Source: DASYRM01 sp036004405
Lineage (GTDB): Bacteria; Acidobacteriota; Vicinamibacteria; Vicinamibacterales; UBA2999
Assembly (NCBI GenBank): GCA_036004405.1
Contig: DASYRM010000223.1
Location: 1 to 23,953 of the forward strand
DNA length: 23,953 nt
Direction: 5' to 3'
The notes beneath the pieces are model-generated. The model was not told where the DNA came from and searched no databases. It saw only the letters and a list, made by a program, of their open reading frames with translations. This document shows positions 1 through 7,411 of the stretch, piece by piece (position 1 is the first letter of the stretch; the number at the start of each line of letters is the position of its first letter). The position numbers and the translations under genes are program-made.

Positions 1-1850
1 GATCTATACAGAACGACGTAGCGGACGTTCGCTCGTCGAAGACCGCTTGATGCAGCCTCACATCCAGGCTGGTCGCCCAACACGAAGTCGCGCTCCGATA
101 GCGCCACAAGCGTGGCGTACGGCTCATGTGACAAATACCACGGCCGAACGCCCGAAGGCAGTCTCGCAAGGAAGCCTCCCGCGAGCGGATGTCCATGGAG
201 CGTCTGTTGATACAGCGCATCGCGGTCGAACACACCAGTGTTCCCGAGGCCGTCACCGACGCCGAACGGCACTGGCAAAACGGCGCCGCCCGTCGAATCG
301 GCTGCAATCGTGCGATACACGCCGGGATCCGGAAGAGGGATCATGGGCAAAGGCGCCGCAAGAAACTCGACTGACACAACGACCATTGCGATCGAAGCCG
401 CACGCGACCAGGACGACGCGTGCCTGGAAATGAGGATCGCGGCAAGTACGGCTCCAGACAGCTCCACAACCATCATCGCGCGGCTCGGCATTCTCGCGTT
501 GTTGACGATCGGGATCAGATGTGCGAGCGCCTGAGGCAGCAGCACGCCGGTATTTGCACCTAGCACCATCAGATACGGCCCCAGCGCCCACACACCAGCG
601 CCGCATGCGATCAGCAGCCACTTCGTTATGTCTGAGTCGTTACGACGGCGGTGGTATGCCCATCCGAGCGTCAGCAGACCAAGCAACCCGAGCCATGCGG
701 AGCCGTCCATGGCATCGAGACCGAATCGCGAATAGATCAGTCGGATTCGCTCGCCGAGAAGGCCATTGAACGGGGGCCCAAGTGCGAGGGTCGCGACGTC
801 GATGCCAGTTGGGCTGCTCTTTAGGGCTGACGACTGCGTAATGTATTGTCCCGACGTCCAGAGTCGCCAGCTGGCGACCCCTAGTGGCGCAGTACAAATG
901 GCCACCAACGCAATCGCGGCCGCGGCGTGGGCACCGCGCACAGCTAGCAGCGTCACCGGTTGACGAACCGAGACAACGGTGATGCGCCAGCGAATAAGGG
1001 CCGCCACGACTAACAAGATCCACGCGGCCGAAAAGGCATTGCGAGGCGTTCTGGTGCTGACGGCAATTCCGCCGATCAGGAGCGTGTCGCGGTCGAGGGC
1101 CATGATTGCTGCACCTGCGATGGAGGCGACAAGTGCAAGTCCCGCGCAAGCGATCCACAGTCGAGATCGACGAGCGTGGAATGCGAATGTGACACGGCAC
1201 GTGTTGATCACAGCCCAACCGAGAGCGAAGAGACCCGCGTAGACGACGTAGTAGTAGTCGCAGTAAGCCGTCAGGGTCAGCGCAAGCGCCCATGCGCCAG
1301 CACTCAGCCATCTCGGTCGGTTCCACCATCGGATGAACCCTACACAGAAGAAGACGAACGGCCAAGCGAGCACAAGGTTCAGGTGCCCCATGAGCCGCTG
1401 CGTGATACTCGGAGAAAGCAGAAACAGCAGGCCCGAGATGCATGCAGGAAGTCTACGTCTCGTGACCTCAAAGGCGAGGGCATAGGCGGACAGTCCATTT
1501 AGCACGAGCGACGTCAGGAGCGTGACGTTGTACGCTTGCACCACAGTCAGCTGGGAGAGGACCGTAGCTCCGAACCACGCCACCAGGGCGGTGTGAGTAT
1601 GAAGGACCAGTGGTCCGCCGAGCGGCGCTAGAATCGCCGGCGACTGCAAGAAATGGAGGTCCGGTGAGTGCATCGCTTGCCGCATCCACCAGAAGTTCCA
1701 GATGAACGTCACATTGTCGCCAAGCTCTAAACCTGGCAGGTGAGAGCCCAGTCGGGTCACTAGCGGCCACGTGTGGGCAATGGCGACCGCCAGGTAGAGC
1801 GCCGACAAGAGTGCCGAGGCGACAACCGGTTTCAAGATCCTCCTCGCCAC
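1..1850 (-). CDS. Polytopic membrane protein, GT-C glycosyltransferase-like (C-terminus cut by window edge)
   Basis: A single open minus-strand frame runs from about 1850 off the left edge without a stop (about 616 codons visible). It reads as a multi-pass membrane protein. A first hydrophobic helix (about residues 9-28) is followed by a loop with Gly-Asp (44-45) and a Trp-rich stretch (WNFWW, 51-55), then many hydrophobic segments. Near the visible end is a soluble part with GGFLARLP and NVRYVVLY. This layout (short first loop with GD, many helices, C-terminal soluble part) resembles GT-C membrane glycosyltransferases and related uncharacterised proteins, but I cannot name a family. There is no ATG near the start. 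GTG at 1850 is preferred because it places MARRILKP before helix 1; GTG at 1910 and TTG at 1937 are in-frame alternatives. None has a clear Shine-Dalgarno. Base composition looks less GC-rich than the genes beyond 4 kb. Confidence 0.7.
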   Translation of the reverse strand, partial: MARRILKPVVASALLSALYLAVAIAHTWPLVTRLGSHLPGLELGDNVTFIWNFWWMRQAMHSPDLHFLQSPAILAPLGGPLVLHTHTALVAWFGATVLSQLTVVQAYNVTLLTSLVLNGLSAYALAFEVTRRRLPACISGLLFLLSPSITQRLMGHLNLVLAWPFVFFCVGFIRWWNRPRWLSAGAWALALTLTAYCDYYYVVYAGLFALGWAVINTCRVTFAFHARRSRLWIACAGLALVASIAGAAIMALDRDTLLIGGIAVSTRTPRNAFSAAWILLVVAALIRWRITVVSVRQPVTLLAVRGAHAAAAIALVAICTAPLGVASWRLWTSGQYITQSSALKSSPTGIDVATLALGPPFNGLLGERIRLIYSRFGLDAMDGSAWLGLLGLLTLGWAYHRRRNDSDITKWLLIACGAGVWALGPYLMVLGANTGVLLPQALAHLIPIVNNARMPSRAMMVVELSGAVLAAILISRHASSWSRAASIAMVVVSVEFLAAPLPMIPLPDPGVYRTIAADSTGGAVLPVPFGVGDGLGNTGVFDRDALYQQTLHGHPLAGGFLARLPSGVRPWYLSHEPYATLVALSERDFVLGDQPGCEAASSGLRRANVRYVVLYR

Positions 1851-2523
1851 GTCGTGCAGAGTATCAGACAGGAACGTCGATCGCCTGTGAGACGGTCTGT
1901 GGCTCGACACGCGCCGACCGAGGTCTTCGTGGCCCAATCACCCGTAGCCTATGAAAGGCTCTTCCCCTAGAGCGACCTTGGCTCAATCCGCGAACCCGCG
2001 CGAACAGAGATCAGGTACTCCGTTGTTCCACGACACGTTAGTGTGCTTGCCGTTTCTCGAGGGCTAGCTCCGCCGGCTGCGCAGCGTGCGTTGCAGTGCA
2101 GTGTCATTCGGTACAGAGGTCATGTCGCGCGTGGGCGTACGCTCAGCACACGTGCGATGACCTCTGTACCCGCCACGCCACCGTCGCGCTGCCAAGCCTC
2201 GCGCTTGGTTTTGCTGGCAGGGGACGACAGCTCGCCCCCGATCTACAACTGCGCAGGGACTGCGGCGCCAGCACGATCGTGCAGCCTCTTTTCAGAGATC
2301 CAGCCCAGGCGGATGGCACGACTAGCGATCCACATCGCCTCCCTCCAGCCATAAAACGGCCGAGATAGGCGATCCGGACGTTTTCCACAGCGTCAACAGC
2401 CTTTGCACACGAATTCAACAAGGTCGAAAGCCCCAGATCCAACCGTCGAGTTAGGATCCGCCGAATGGCGGGGAGCGACTTCAGAGATTCTGGACACTCG
2501 CGGCGGGGGAGCGCCACTCTTCG
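1851..2523. other. Intergenic stretch without a recognisable gene
   Basis: I see no convincing coding sequence here. The open frames on both strands have the Arg/Ser/Ala-rich composition of chance frames in GC-rich DNA. The one clear structure is the inverted repeat at 2110-2170. A 30-codon minus-strand frame near 2266-2355, preceded by a GGAGG-like sequence, contains AIRLGWIS. This faintly recalls the C-terminus of glucose-1-phosphate thymidylyltransferases, but it is too short to claim. Confidence 0.4.
2110..2170. repeat. Perfect 14-bp inverted repeat with 33-bp spacer
   Basis: GGTACAGAGGTCAT at 2110-2123 is repeated exactly in inverted orientation as ATGACCTCTGTACC at 2157-2170. The arms do not extend and no T-run follows, so this is not an ordinary intrinsic terminator. 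No target-site duplication is visible beside the arms. It could be a recombination or protein-binding site, or the two ends of a very small inserted element. Confidence 0.6.
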
Positions 2524-2691
2524 TTGACGTCTGATCTGTTCGGTACGGACCGCGGGCTCGAGGTGCGGTGTCACGACGGAGAAGCCTGCGTGAAAACACA
2601 GCGCGTCTCGAGCATGGCCGACGCGATGAACCTCTGCGAAGCGTGGAAGGCGGCGTACCGCGTTCAGGGCTGGAGTGAGCCGGTCGAATAG
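2524..2691 (+). CDS. Small hypothetical protein (55 aa), relative of the convergent 80-aa protein
   Basis: A short plus-strand frame opens at TTG 2524 and ends with TAG at 2691. Its central part (TDRGLEVRCHDGEA ... ADAMNLCEAWKAAY) aligns well with the neighbouring minus-strand protein at 2719-2961 (TSNGLELRAGVDGEA ... ADAQRLAAVWRQEI). Both share the order GLE-x-R, DGEA, V, ADA-xx-L and a C-terminal Trp. That similarity is the reason to call it a gene. The start is uncertain: GGGGGAG lies about 12 nt upstream, rather far. The 80-aa homologue has about 30 more N-terminal residues, so this copy may have lost its front part by frameshift. A different frame just upstream reads RRGSATLR, matching the missing segment. 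Function unknown. Confidence 0.5.
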   Translation: MTSDLFGTDRGLEVRCHDGEACVKTQRVSSMADAMNLCEAWKAAYRVQGWSEPVE

Positions 2692-2718
2692 ACAGGAGGC
2701 TGGCCGGGGCAACCCGCC

Positions 2719-2961
2719 CTACGCCGCGGCGTGCCGAGTGATCTCCTGTCTCCACACCGCCGCCAACCGTTGCGCATCCGCGTGCGTCATGACCTCGGCC
2801 TGGAGTACCGGAGCTTCGCCGTCCACGCCGGCGCGGAGTTCAAGGCCGTTGGAGGTGCGGTACGAGGTGCAGGCGAGCGTCTGGCCCTTGGGGCGCGGCA
2901 GCCGCCAGTACGTGACGATCGCGCGCTCCTGTGATGCGGGAGCGCGCGGCTGAGGATCCAT
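2719..2961 (-). CDS. Small hypothetical protein (80 aa)
   Basis: ATG at 2961 is preceded by AAGGGG about 6 nt upstream, a reasonable Shine-Dalgarno, and the frame ends at 2719. The protein starts MDPQPRAP, continues with WRLPRPKGQTLACTSYRT and GLELRAG, and ends with an Ala-rich helix containing VWRQEI. No signal peptide or membrane helix is visible. It looks like a compact cytoplasmic domain (short strands, then a helix). Its best-supported relative is the convergent frame at 2524-2691, 27 bp away. Function is unknown; the paralogy supports that it is a real protein. Confidence 0.6.
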   Translation of the reverse strand: MDPQPRAPASQERAIVTYWRLPRPKGQTLACTSYRTSNGLELRAGVDGEAPVLQAEVMTHADAQRLAAVWRQEITRHAAA

Positions 2962-3731
2962 CGTCGTCCCCTTCCCCGCGACATCGGTCGCGACGTGGAA
3001 GGTCCGATTCTACGGCGGCGAGATGACGTCGGCAAGGCGCGGAACCGCCGCAGTCATGACATTCCGGGATCGCGGGTACGGCTCCGCTTCTCATGGCTCG
3101 CACGCGCCACATCCTCACGGTGTTAGATGTCTCGATGCGTACAGATTGAGGCCTCCGCGCCGTACGGGTGTGACCTAGGCTGGCACTCACTCGTGACAGA
3201 CTGCGCTGCGTGGACCCCGGCGTCCGCGCCGTCTCTCCGGAACCTCAATGATTCCGCCTGATCGGAGACTGCAAATCTCCTCAGACTGTCGTGGGGAATC
3301 GAACCCGCGTTCCGCCGCGCTTTGACGACCTCGCTGTGCACGTTGGGTTATGAGCCCGTTTCTGCTTGGCAACCTGAGGTCCGCTCGGGACGAATAGGCT
3401 CCACTTCCTTAGGAATTGGGCCGACCTGAGGCAACTGCGATCAACCCTGGTCCGTCACCGATTGTCAGCCGTTTGTCAGCCGCTCGGCCGAGCCACTCCC
3501 GACGCCATCGTCAAGCGAGCTTGCCACCGTGCTAGGCGGCGTCAAGGGTTCCCGAGCTGGCGCTCGGCGGCTTCGCCGCCCTTGACGTCGCCTGCGCGCG
3601 GTGCGAACTGGCGCATACCGATGGCGCCATCGAACTGAATTCTCCCGCAGGCCCATTCGTTGCCACTGCGGCGTTTATCGCGAGTTGACGTCCAATTGTC
3701 GCCAGGTCAAATCGAACGGCATCACCATCGG
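2962..3731. other. Gene-poor stretch with tRNA-like debris and a hairpin
   Basis: No convincing protein gene is visible. The stretch contains the tRNA-like fragments described at 3289-3385, a near-duplicated TTGTCAGCCG around 3463-3482, and an inverted repeat with GTCAAGGG at 3541-3548 and CCCTTGAC at 3579-3586. The latter encloses a GGCGGC-TTC-GCCGCC hairpin. Together with the decayed permease tail just beyond, it looks like decaying DNA. Confidence 0.45.
3289..3385 (-). pseudogene. tRNA-like relic (CAT anticodon-loop and T-arm fragments)
   Basis: On the minus strand there is GGGCTCATAACCC, the usual anticodon arm of a Met-type (CAT) tRNA, preceded by a D-arm-like CTCAGGTTGCCAAGC. About 46 nt later comes CGCGGGTTCGATTCCCC, a T-arm-like sequence. 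The spacing from anticodon to T-loop is far too long (normally about 24 nt), only three T-stem pairs form, and I find no matching acceptor stem. It therefore cannot be a functional tRNA as read. It may be a broken tRNA with an internal insertion, or a chance assembly. Confidence 0.25.
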
Positions 3732-3883
3732 TCAACCCCTCAGTGCCGCAGTTGGATCGAGGCGCATGGCGCGGAGAGCCGGAATAAGAGCCGCGCGTGC
3801 GCCAACGAGACGCAGCATTGCGGTTAGTCCGCGAATGTCAGCGGATCGAGTGCCGGCACGCCGAAGAGCAGACCGCGAAGCGC
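3732..3883 (-). pseudogene. Decayed C-terminal fragment of an ADOP/MacB-type permease
   Basis: Immediately downstream of the intact ADOP gene, the minus strand reads ALRGLLFGVPALDPLTFA. One base later, in a shifted frame, it reads GLTAMLRLVGARAALIPALR, then AMRLDPTAALRG and a stop at 3732-3734. LLFGV..DPLTFA followed by a hydrophobic helix and PA(R)RA.R.DP..ALR is the usual ending of ADOP and MacB-like FtsX permeases. The last codons resemble the end of the intact neighbour (PARRAARVDPVDALRQ) but differ in sequence, so this is a remnant of a second, diverged paralogue and not a recent copy. The break near 3836 is a single-base frameshift. Nothing upstream of ALRG is recognisable. Confidence 0.65.
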
Positions 3884-3917
3884 GCGTCTCGCCGAGACCG
3901 GGTGGCGTAGAAGTGAT

Positions 3918-6641
3918 TCATTGGCGCAGCGCGTCGACCGGGTCCACTCGGGCGGCGCGGCGCGCAGGCACGTAGGCCGCGAGCAGCGCGAGCGCGAACA
4001 TGGCGGCGATGGCGAACACCAGCGGCCGCAGGTCGTTCACGGGCAGCTCGGTGACGAGGCGGCTGGCCGCGCGGCGACTCACGAGACCGAGGGGCACACC
4101 AATCGCCACTCCCGCGCACACCAGGCCGAGGGCGCCGTTCAGTACCACACGCAAGATGTCGGCCCGGCTGGCGCCGAGCGCCATGCGCGTGCCGATCTCG
4201 GTGGTGCGGCGTGTCACGGTGAAGGCCAGCAGGCCGTAGAGGCCGAGCGCGGCAAGCGTGGCGCCCAGGCCGCCGAAGAACGAGGAGAGCGTGGCGACCA
4301 CCCGTTCCGACACGACCCATCCGTCGACCACGTCGTCCATCGTCGTCACGCGCGCGATCGACACGGTTTTAAGTTCATCGCGCACCGCTTGGCGGACCGC
4401 GTCCGTCGCGGCGGCGGGATGCCCGGCCGTCTTGAGCGCGACCTCGTTCACGAACATCCGCGGCTCCTGGAAGGCATTCAGATAGATCGTCCGCGGCGGC
4501 GCCTCGCGCAGGTCCAGGTACTTCGCGTCGGCCACGATGCCGACAATCGTGTACGTCTGATCGGGCGGTGCATTCGTGACGCCACTGCCGGAAGCGCCCA
4601 CGAACTGGAATCGTCCGCCGATGGGATCCCTGCCACCGAAGTAGTAGCGGGCCAGCGACTGGTTGACGATGGCCACCGGCGGGCCTCCGCGGTCGGTGAA
4701 GGCGAAATCGCGGCCGGCGAGGAGAGGCGTGCCGAACGTCTCGAAATAGCGCGGACCCACCCAGTTGAGCGGCACGAAGCGGCGTGCGTCTGGCGACTCT
4801 GGAAAGCCCGCCACGCTGATGAACCGCGACGCCCCCGCGCCGGAGATGGGCGTGACCGCGCTGATCGTCACCGCGCGGACGGCCGGAATCTGCGCCAGCC
4901 GGTCGAGCAGCTGCTGGTACGGAACGAAGAGCTGATCGCCTCGGTATCCGCTGCCGGTCGCATCCAAGGTAACCAGCAGGAGCGATTGCCGTTGGAAGCC
5001 GAACTTCTGGTTGCGCAGGTTCGACAGCTGCTGCACGAACAGCCCTGCCGCGCTCAAGAGCACGAGCGAGCAGGCGATCTGTCCGACGACCAGCATCTTT
5101 CCGAACAGGCGGCGGGAACGTGTCTCTCCCGCGGCTCCGTGGGCGCGCAATGAAGCGGCCGGCGCGGCGGTCAATGCACGCCAAGCCGGGACCGCGCCAA
5201 AGAGGAGCGCGGTCAGTACCGCGGTCGTGGCTGTGAACAGCAGCATCCGCAGATCCGGCTGCACGTGAATCTGGATCGGCTGCTGAAGACGCGCGAAATC
5301 CCGCCCGGACAGGATGATGGCCACGAGCGCCCTGGCGCCGGCGGATGCGAGCGCGACGCCGAGCACGCTGCCCATCCCCGCGAGCAGCAGCGACTCGGTC
5401 AAGACCTGCCGCGCCAGCCGTGCGCGGCCCGCGCCGAGCGACACCCGCAGCGCCACCTCGTGCTGCCGCGTGGCCGCGCGCGCCAGCAGCAGCCCCGCCA
5501 CGTTTGTGCAGGCGATCAGCAGGAGCACGCCGACCAGCGCCATCAAGACGAGCAGCGCGGTGCCGAAACGGTCGCGCAGCGTCGCAAATCCCGCGGCCGC
5601 CGGCTCGAGCTCGATGGTGAAGTCGCGCGCGAAGGCGGCCGACCGGCTCCTCGCGAAGTCCTCGAGGCGAAAACGGTCGAGGACCTTCATCTCGGCAAGC
5701 GCTTGATCGATGCTGACGCCGGGGCGCAAGCGTCCCAGTATGCCGACGCCCAGTGAGCCGTCCACGCGGCGGCTCGGTCGCTGGAGCAGCGGCTCCATCG
5801 CGGCCGGCAGCCACATGCTGGGCCGCAGCCCGACTTCGAGCCCGAAGAACTCCCGCGGGGCCACACCGATGATGGTGGCCGGCGTACTGTTGACGAGGAT
5901 CGCCTTGCCGACCACGGCGGGATCGGCATGCAACCGGTTGGTCCAGTACGACCAGCTGACCACTGCACTCGCTGCAGTGGGCGACTGTAGCCGGTCGTCC
6001 TGATCGTCGACGACGCGTCCGAGCGCCGCGCGGACGCCGAGCATGCGGAAGAAGTTGCCCGCGACGTACTCGCCGTCCACCGCTTCGCGTTCGACGCCGT
6101 CGCCGGTCACTCGCAGACGCACACGCGAGACTGCGAGCAGTTCGGAAAACGATCGGTTGTCGTCACGAAAGTGTTCGTAGTGCCGCCACGAGAACGAGCT
6201 CAGACGCGGCTCTCCCGGATATCGGCTCAGCACCTGAACGAGTTGTTCTGGGTGGCTCACCGGCAGTGGACGTAGCATCAGCGTGTCGACCAGGCTGAAG
6301 ATCGCCGTGTTGGCGCCCATGCCGAGCGCCAGCGACAGCACCACCACCGTGGTGAAACCGGGCGAGCGCCGCAGCGTCCGCACGGCGTAGCGGAGGTCCT
6401 GCCACGCCGTGTCGAGCATGGTCTCCCAGCCGACGTCACGCACGCCCTGTTTCAGCGCGGCGGTGCTCCCCAGCTCCATTCGTGCCGCGCGCGTGGCCGC
6501 CTCGCGGCTCATGCCCACTCGCACCTTGTCCTCGATCGCCATCTCGAGGAACTGCTGGAGCTCGGCGTCCAGCTCCTGTTCCTGTCGCGTCCGGCGCAGC
6601 AGCGCGACGATTCCGGCGCCAACGCGGGAGAGCAGCGGCAT
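3918..6641 (-). CDS. ADOP-family ABC transporter permease (double FtsX/MacB)
   Basis: A 907-aa membrane protein. Residues 1-90 form the soluble head typical of ADOP proteins (RRTRQEQELDAELQQFLEM, then the segment leading to DLRYAVRTLRRSPGF). The first helix (about 96-118) is followed by a large periplasmic MacB_PCD domain. A three-helix FtsX domain follows (LLVLMALVGVLLLIACTNVA, LLLAGMGSVLGVALA, LLFTATTAVLTALL). A second helix-periplasmic domain-FtsX repeat ends with GYLPAR-like YVPARRAARVDPVDALRQ. No ATPase is encoded beside it, hence 'orphan'. Such permeases are inferred to partner separate MacB/LolD-like ATPases in export or lipoprotein or peptide traffic; the substrate is unknown. The start at ATG 6641 is chosen because it overlaps the padR stop (TGATG), indicating coupling. 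An upstream in-frame GTG at 6788 would lie inside padR. Confidence 0.9.
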   Translation of the reverse strand: MPLLSRVGAGIVALLRRTRQEQELDAELQQFLEMAIEDKVRVGMSREAATRAARMELGSTAALKQGVRDVGWETMLDTAWQDLRYAVRTLRRSPGFTTVVVLSLALGMGANTAIFSLVDTLMLRPLPVSHPEQLVQVLSRYPGEPRLSSFSWRHYEHFRDDNRSFSELLAVSRVRLRVTGDGVEREAVDGEYVAGNFFRMLGVRAALGRVVDDQDDRLQSPTAASAVVSWSYWTNRLHADPAVVGKAILVNSTPATIIGVAPREFFGLEVGLRPSMWLPAAMEPLLQRPSRRVDGSLGVGILGRLRPGVSIDQALAEMKVLDRFRLEDFARSRSAAFARDFTIELEPAAAGFATLRDRFGTALLVLMALVGVLLLIACTNVAGLLLARAATRQHEVALRVSLGAGRARLARQVLTESLLLAGMGSVLGVALASAGARALVAIILSGRDFARLQQPIQIHVQPDLRMLLFTATTAVLTALLFGAVPAWRALTAAPAASLRAHGAAGETRSRRLFGKMLVVGQIACSLVLLSAAGLFVQQLSNLRNQKFGFQRQSLLLVTLDATGSGYRGDQLFVPYQQLLDRLAQIPAVRAVTISAVTPISGAGASRFISVAGFPESPDARRFVPLNWVGPRYFETFGTPLLAGRDFAFTDRGGPPVAIVNQSLARYYFGGRDPIGGRFQFVGASGSGVTNAPPDQTYTIVGIVADAKYLDLREAPPRTIYLNAFQEPRMFVNEVALKTAGHPAAATDAVRQAVRDELKTVSIARVTTMDDVVDGWVVSERVVATLSSFFGGLGATLAALGLYGLLAFTVTRRTTEIGTRMALGASRADILRVVLNGALGLVCAGVAIGVPLGLVSRRAASRLVTELPVNDLRPLVFAIAAMFALALLAAYVPARRAARVDPVDALRQ

Positions 6642-6991
6642 CACAGCTCTCCGAGCGACGCGCCCAGGATGCGTGCGATCGCCACCGATTGCTGCTCCCA
6701 GTCTTTCGTCTCGCGCTTGAGCGTCGCGCGCCCCTGCGCGGTCAGCGCGTAGTACTTGCCTTGCCGGTTGTTCTCCGTGGCCTGCCACGTGCCGGCGATT
6801 AGTCCGTCGCGCTCCAGGCGGCGCAGGGCGGGGAAGAGCGATCCGGCATTGACGCGAAAAACGCCCTGGCTGATCTGCTCGAGACGCAGGCCCACGCCGT
6901 AGCCGTGCATCGGCTCGAGCGCCAGCGTCTTCAGGATCAGCATGTGCAGCGTGCCCTGCACGAGGGTGCTCGGTTTCGGTTCGGCGGCCAT
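6641..6991 (-). CDS. PadR-family transcriptional regulator
   Basis: A 116-aa winged-helix protein. The PadR core spans about residues 10-80: GTLHMLILKTLALEPMHGYG, the recognition region ending in NAGSLFPALRRLERDGLI, and the wing GKYYALTAQGR. A short C-terminal helix (WEQQSVAIARIL) replaces the long dimerisation domain of larger PadR proteins, so it belongs to the short PadR class. ATG 6991 follows a very strong purine run (GAGGAGGAGGAG). The stop overlaps the ADOP start, so the two form one operon. In this family the regulator normally represses its own operon until a ligand or stress relieves it; here the palindrome at 7005-7027 is the likely target. Confidence 0.9.
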   Translation of the reverse strand: MAAEPKPSTLVQGTLHMLILKTLALEPMHGYGVGLRLEQISQGVFRVNAGSLFPALRRLERDGLIAGTWQATENNRQGKYYALTAQGRATLKRETKDWEQQSVAIARILGASLGEL

Positions 6992-7004
6992 CGCGCTCCT
7001 CCTC

Positions 7005-7027
7005 CTCCTCTAGTCTTGCTAGAGGAG
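7005..7027. promoter_or_regulatory. Palindromic operator upstream of padR (probable autoregulatory site)
   Basis: CTCCTCTAG (7005-7013) and CTAGAGGAG (7019-7027) form a perfect 9-bp inverted repeat separated by 5 bp (TCTTG). It lies 14 nt before the padR start and its right arm merges into the purine-rich Shine-Dalgarno. PadR dimers bind two-fold symmetric sites of this size, so autorepression of padR-ADOP is the natural reading. The palindrome could alternatively act as an mRNA hairpin hiding the ribosome binding site. Confidence 0.65.
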
Positions 7028-7411
7028 AGTAAGATAGCTCAATCGAGGCGACGATGCAGCTCGTGAGCCGATTCGTTCGATACTGGGAATAGGCAGTTGA
7101 TTAGCGCACCTCCGCCGTCATTTGTAGGCGCGGTCTCTGATTGTCGACCTTGTGGAGATCAAGAACGAGTAGTCGCGTAGCGACTACCTTTTCTTATGTC
7201 GGTCTCCACCGTGTTTCGACTCCAAGGCCGGGCGCTCTCGCAAGGCGTCGAGGTGGGGACCGAGAAAGGCGCCGCGATGAGCGCGCGAGGAGTAGCCGCT
7301 TGGCGCTCGCCGATCCCTCCTTGATCACCAATGTTTTCGATGTTGGTGGAGGTGATTGTCGCGGCGAACGGCGCAAAAACAATCGTAAATGGCTGATATG
7401 TAGCCACTTAG
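7028..7411. other. Intergenic region between padR and tmRNA
   Basis: No convincing gene is visible. The region should contain the padR promoter (minus), but I see no clear -35/-10 pair. It carries the hairpin at 7169-7187. Next to the tmRNA 3' end is CACCAA (7324-7329) with TTGGTG (about 7341-7346), an imperfect stem. A longer imperfect pair is GGTCTCCACC near 7201 with GGTGGGGACC near 7252. These may be transcript ends, but none has a clean T-run on the minus strand. Confidence 0.4.
7169..7195 (+). terminator. Hairpin with T-rich tail (possible plus-strand intrinsic terminator)
   Basis: GTAGTCGC (7169-7176) and GCGACTAC (7180-7187) form a perfect 8-bp stem closed by a 3-nt loop and followed by CTTTTCTT. 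The shape is that of an intrinsic terminator on the plus strand. No plus-strand gene lies upstream that it would obviously serve, so its role is unclear. Confidence 0.4.

Noticed and set aside
2266..2355. 30-codon frame with AIRLGWIS, faintly like the end of RmlA
   Set aside because: Only a handful of matching positions, and no RmlA-like sequence in any frame upstream; consistent with chance.
3921..5153. Long open frame antisense to the ADOP permease gene (plus strand)
   Set aside because: Composition is rich in Arg, His, Glu and Gly as expected for the complement of a GC-rich gene. The sense frame has clear domain structure. Similar antisense frames lie over the transglycosylase, ABC and pheT genes.
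6641..6788. Longer ADOP reading from GTG 6788
   Set aside because: The added 49 residues lie inside padR in another frame and have chance composition; ATG 6641 overlaps the padR stop and gives the normal ADOP N-terminus.
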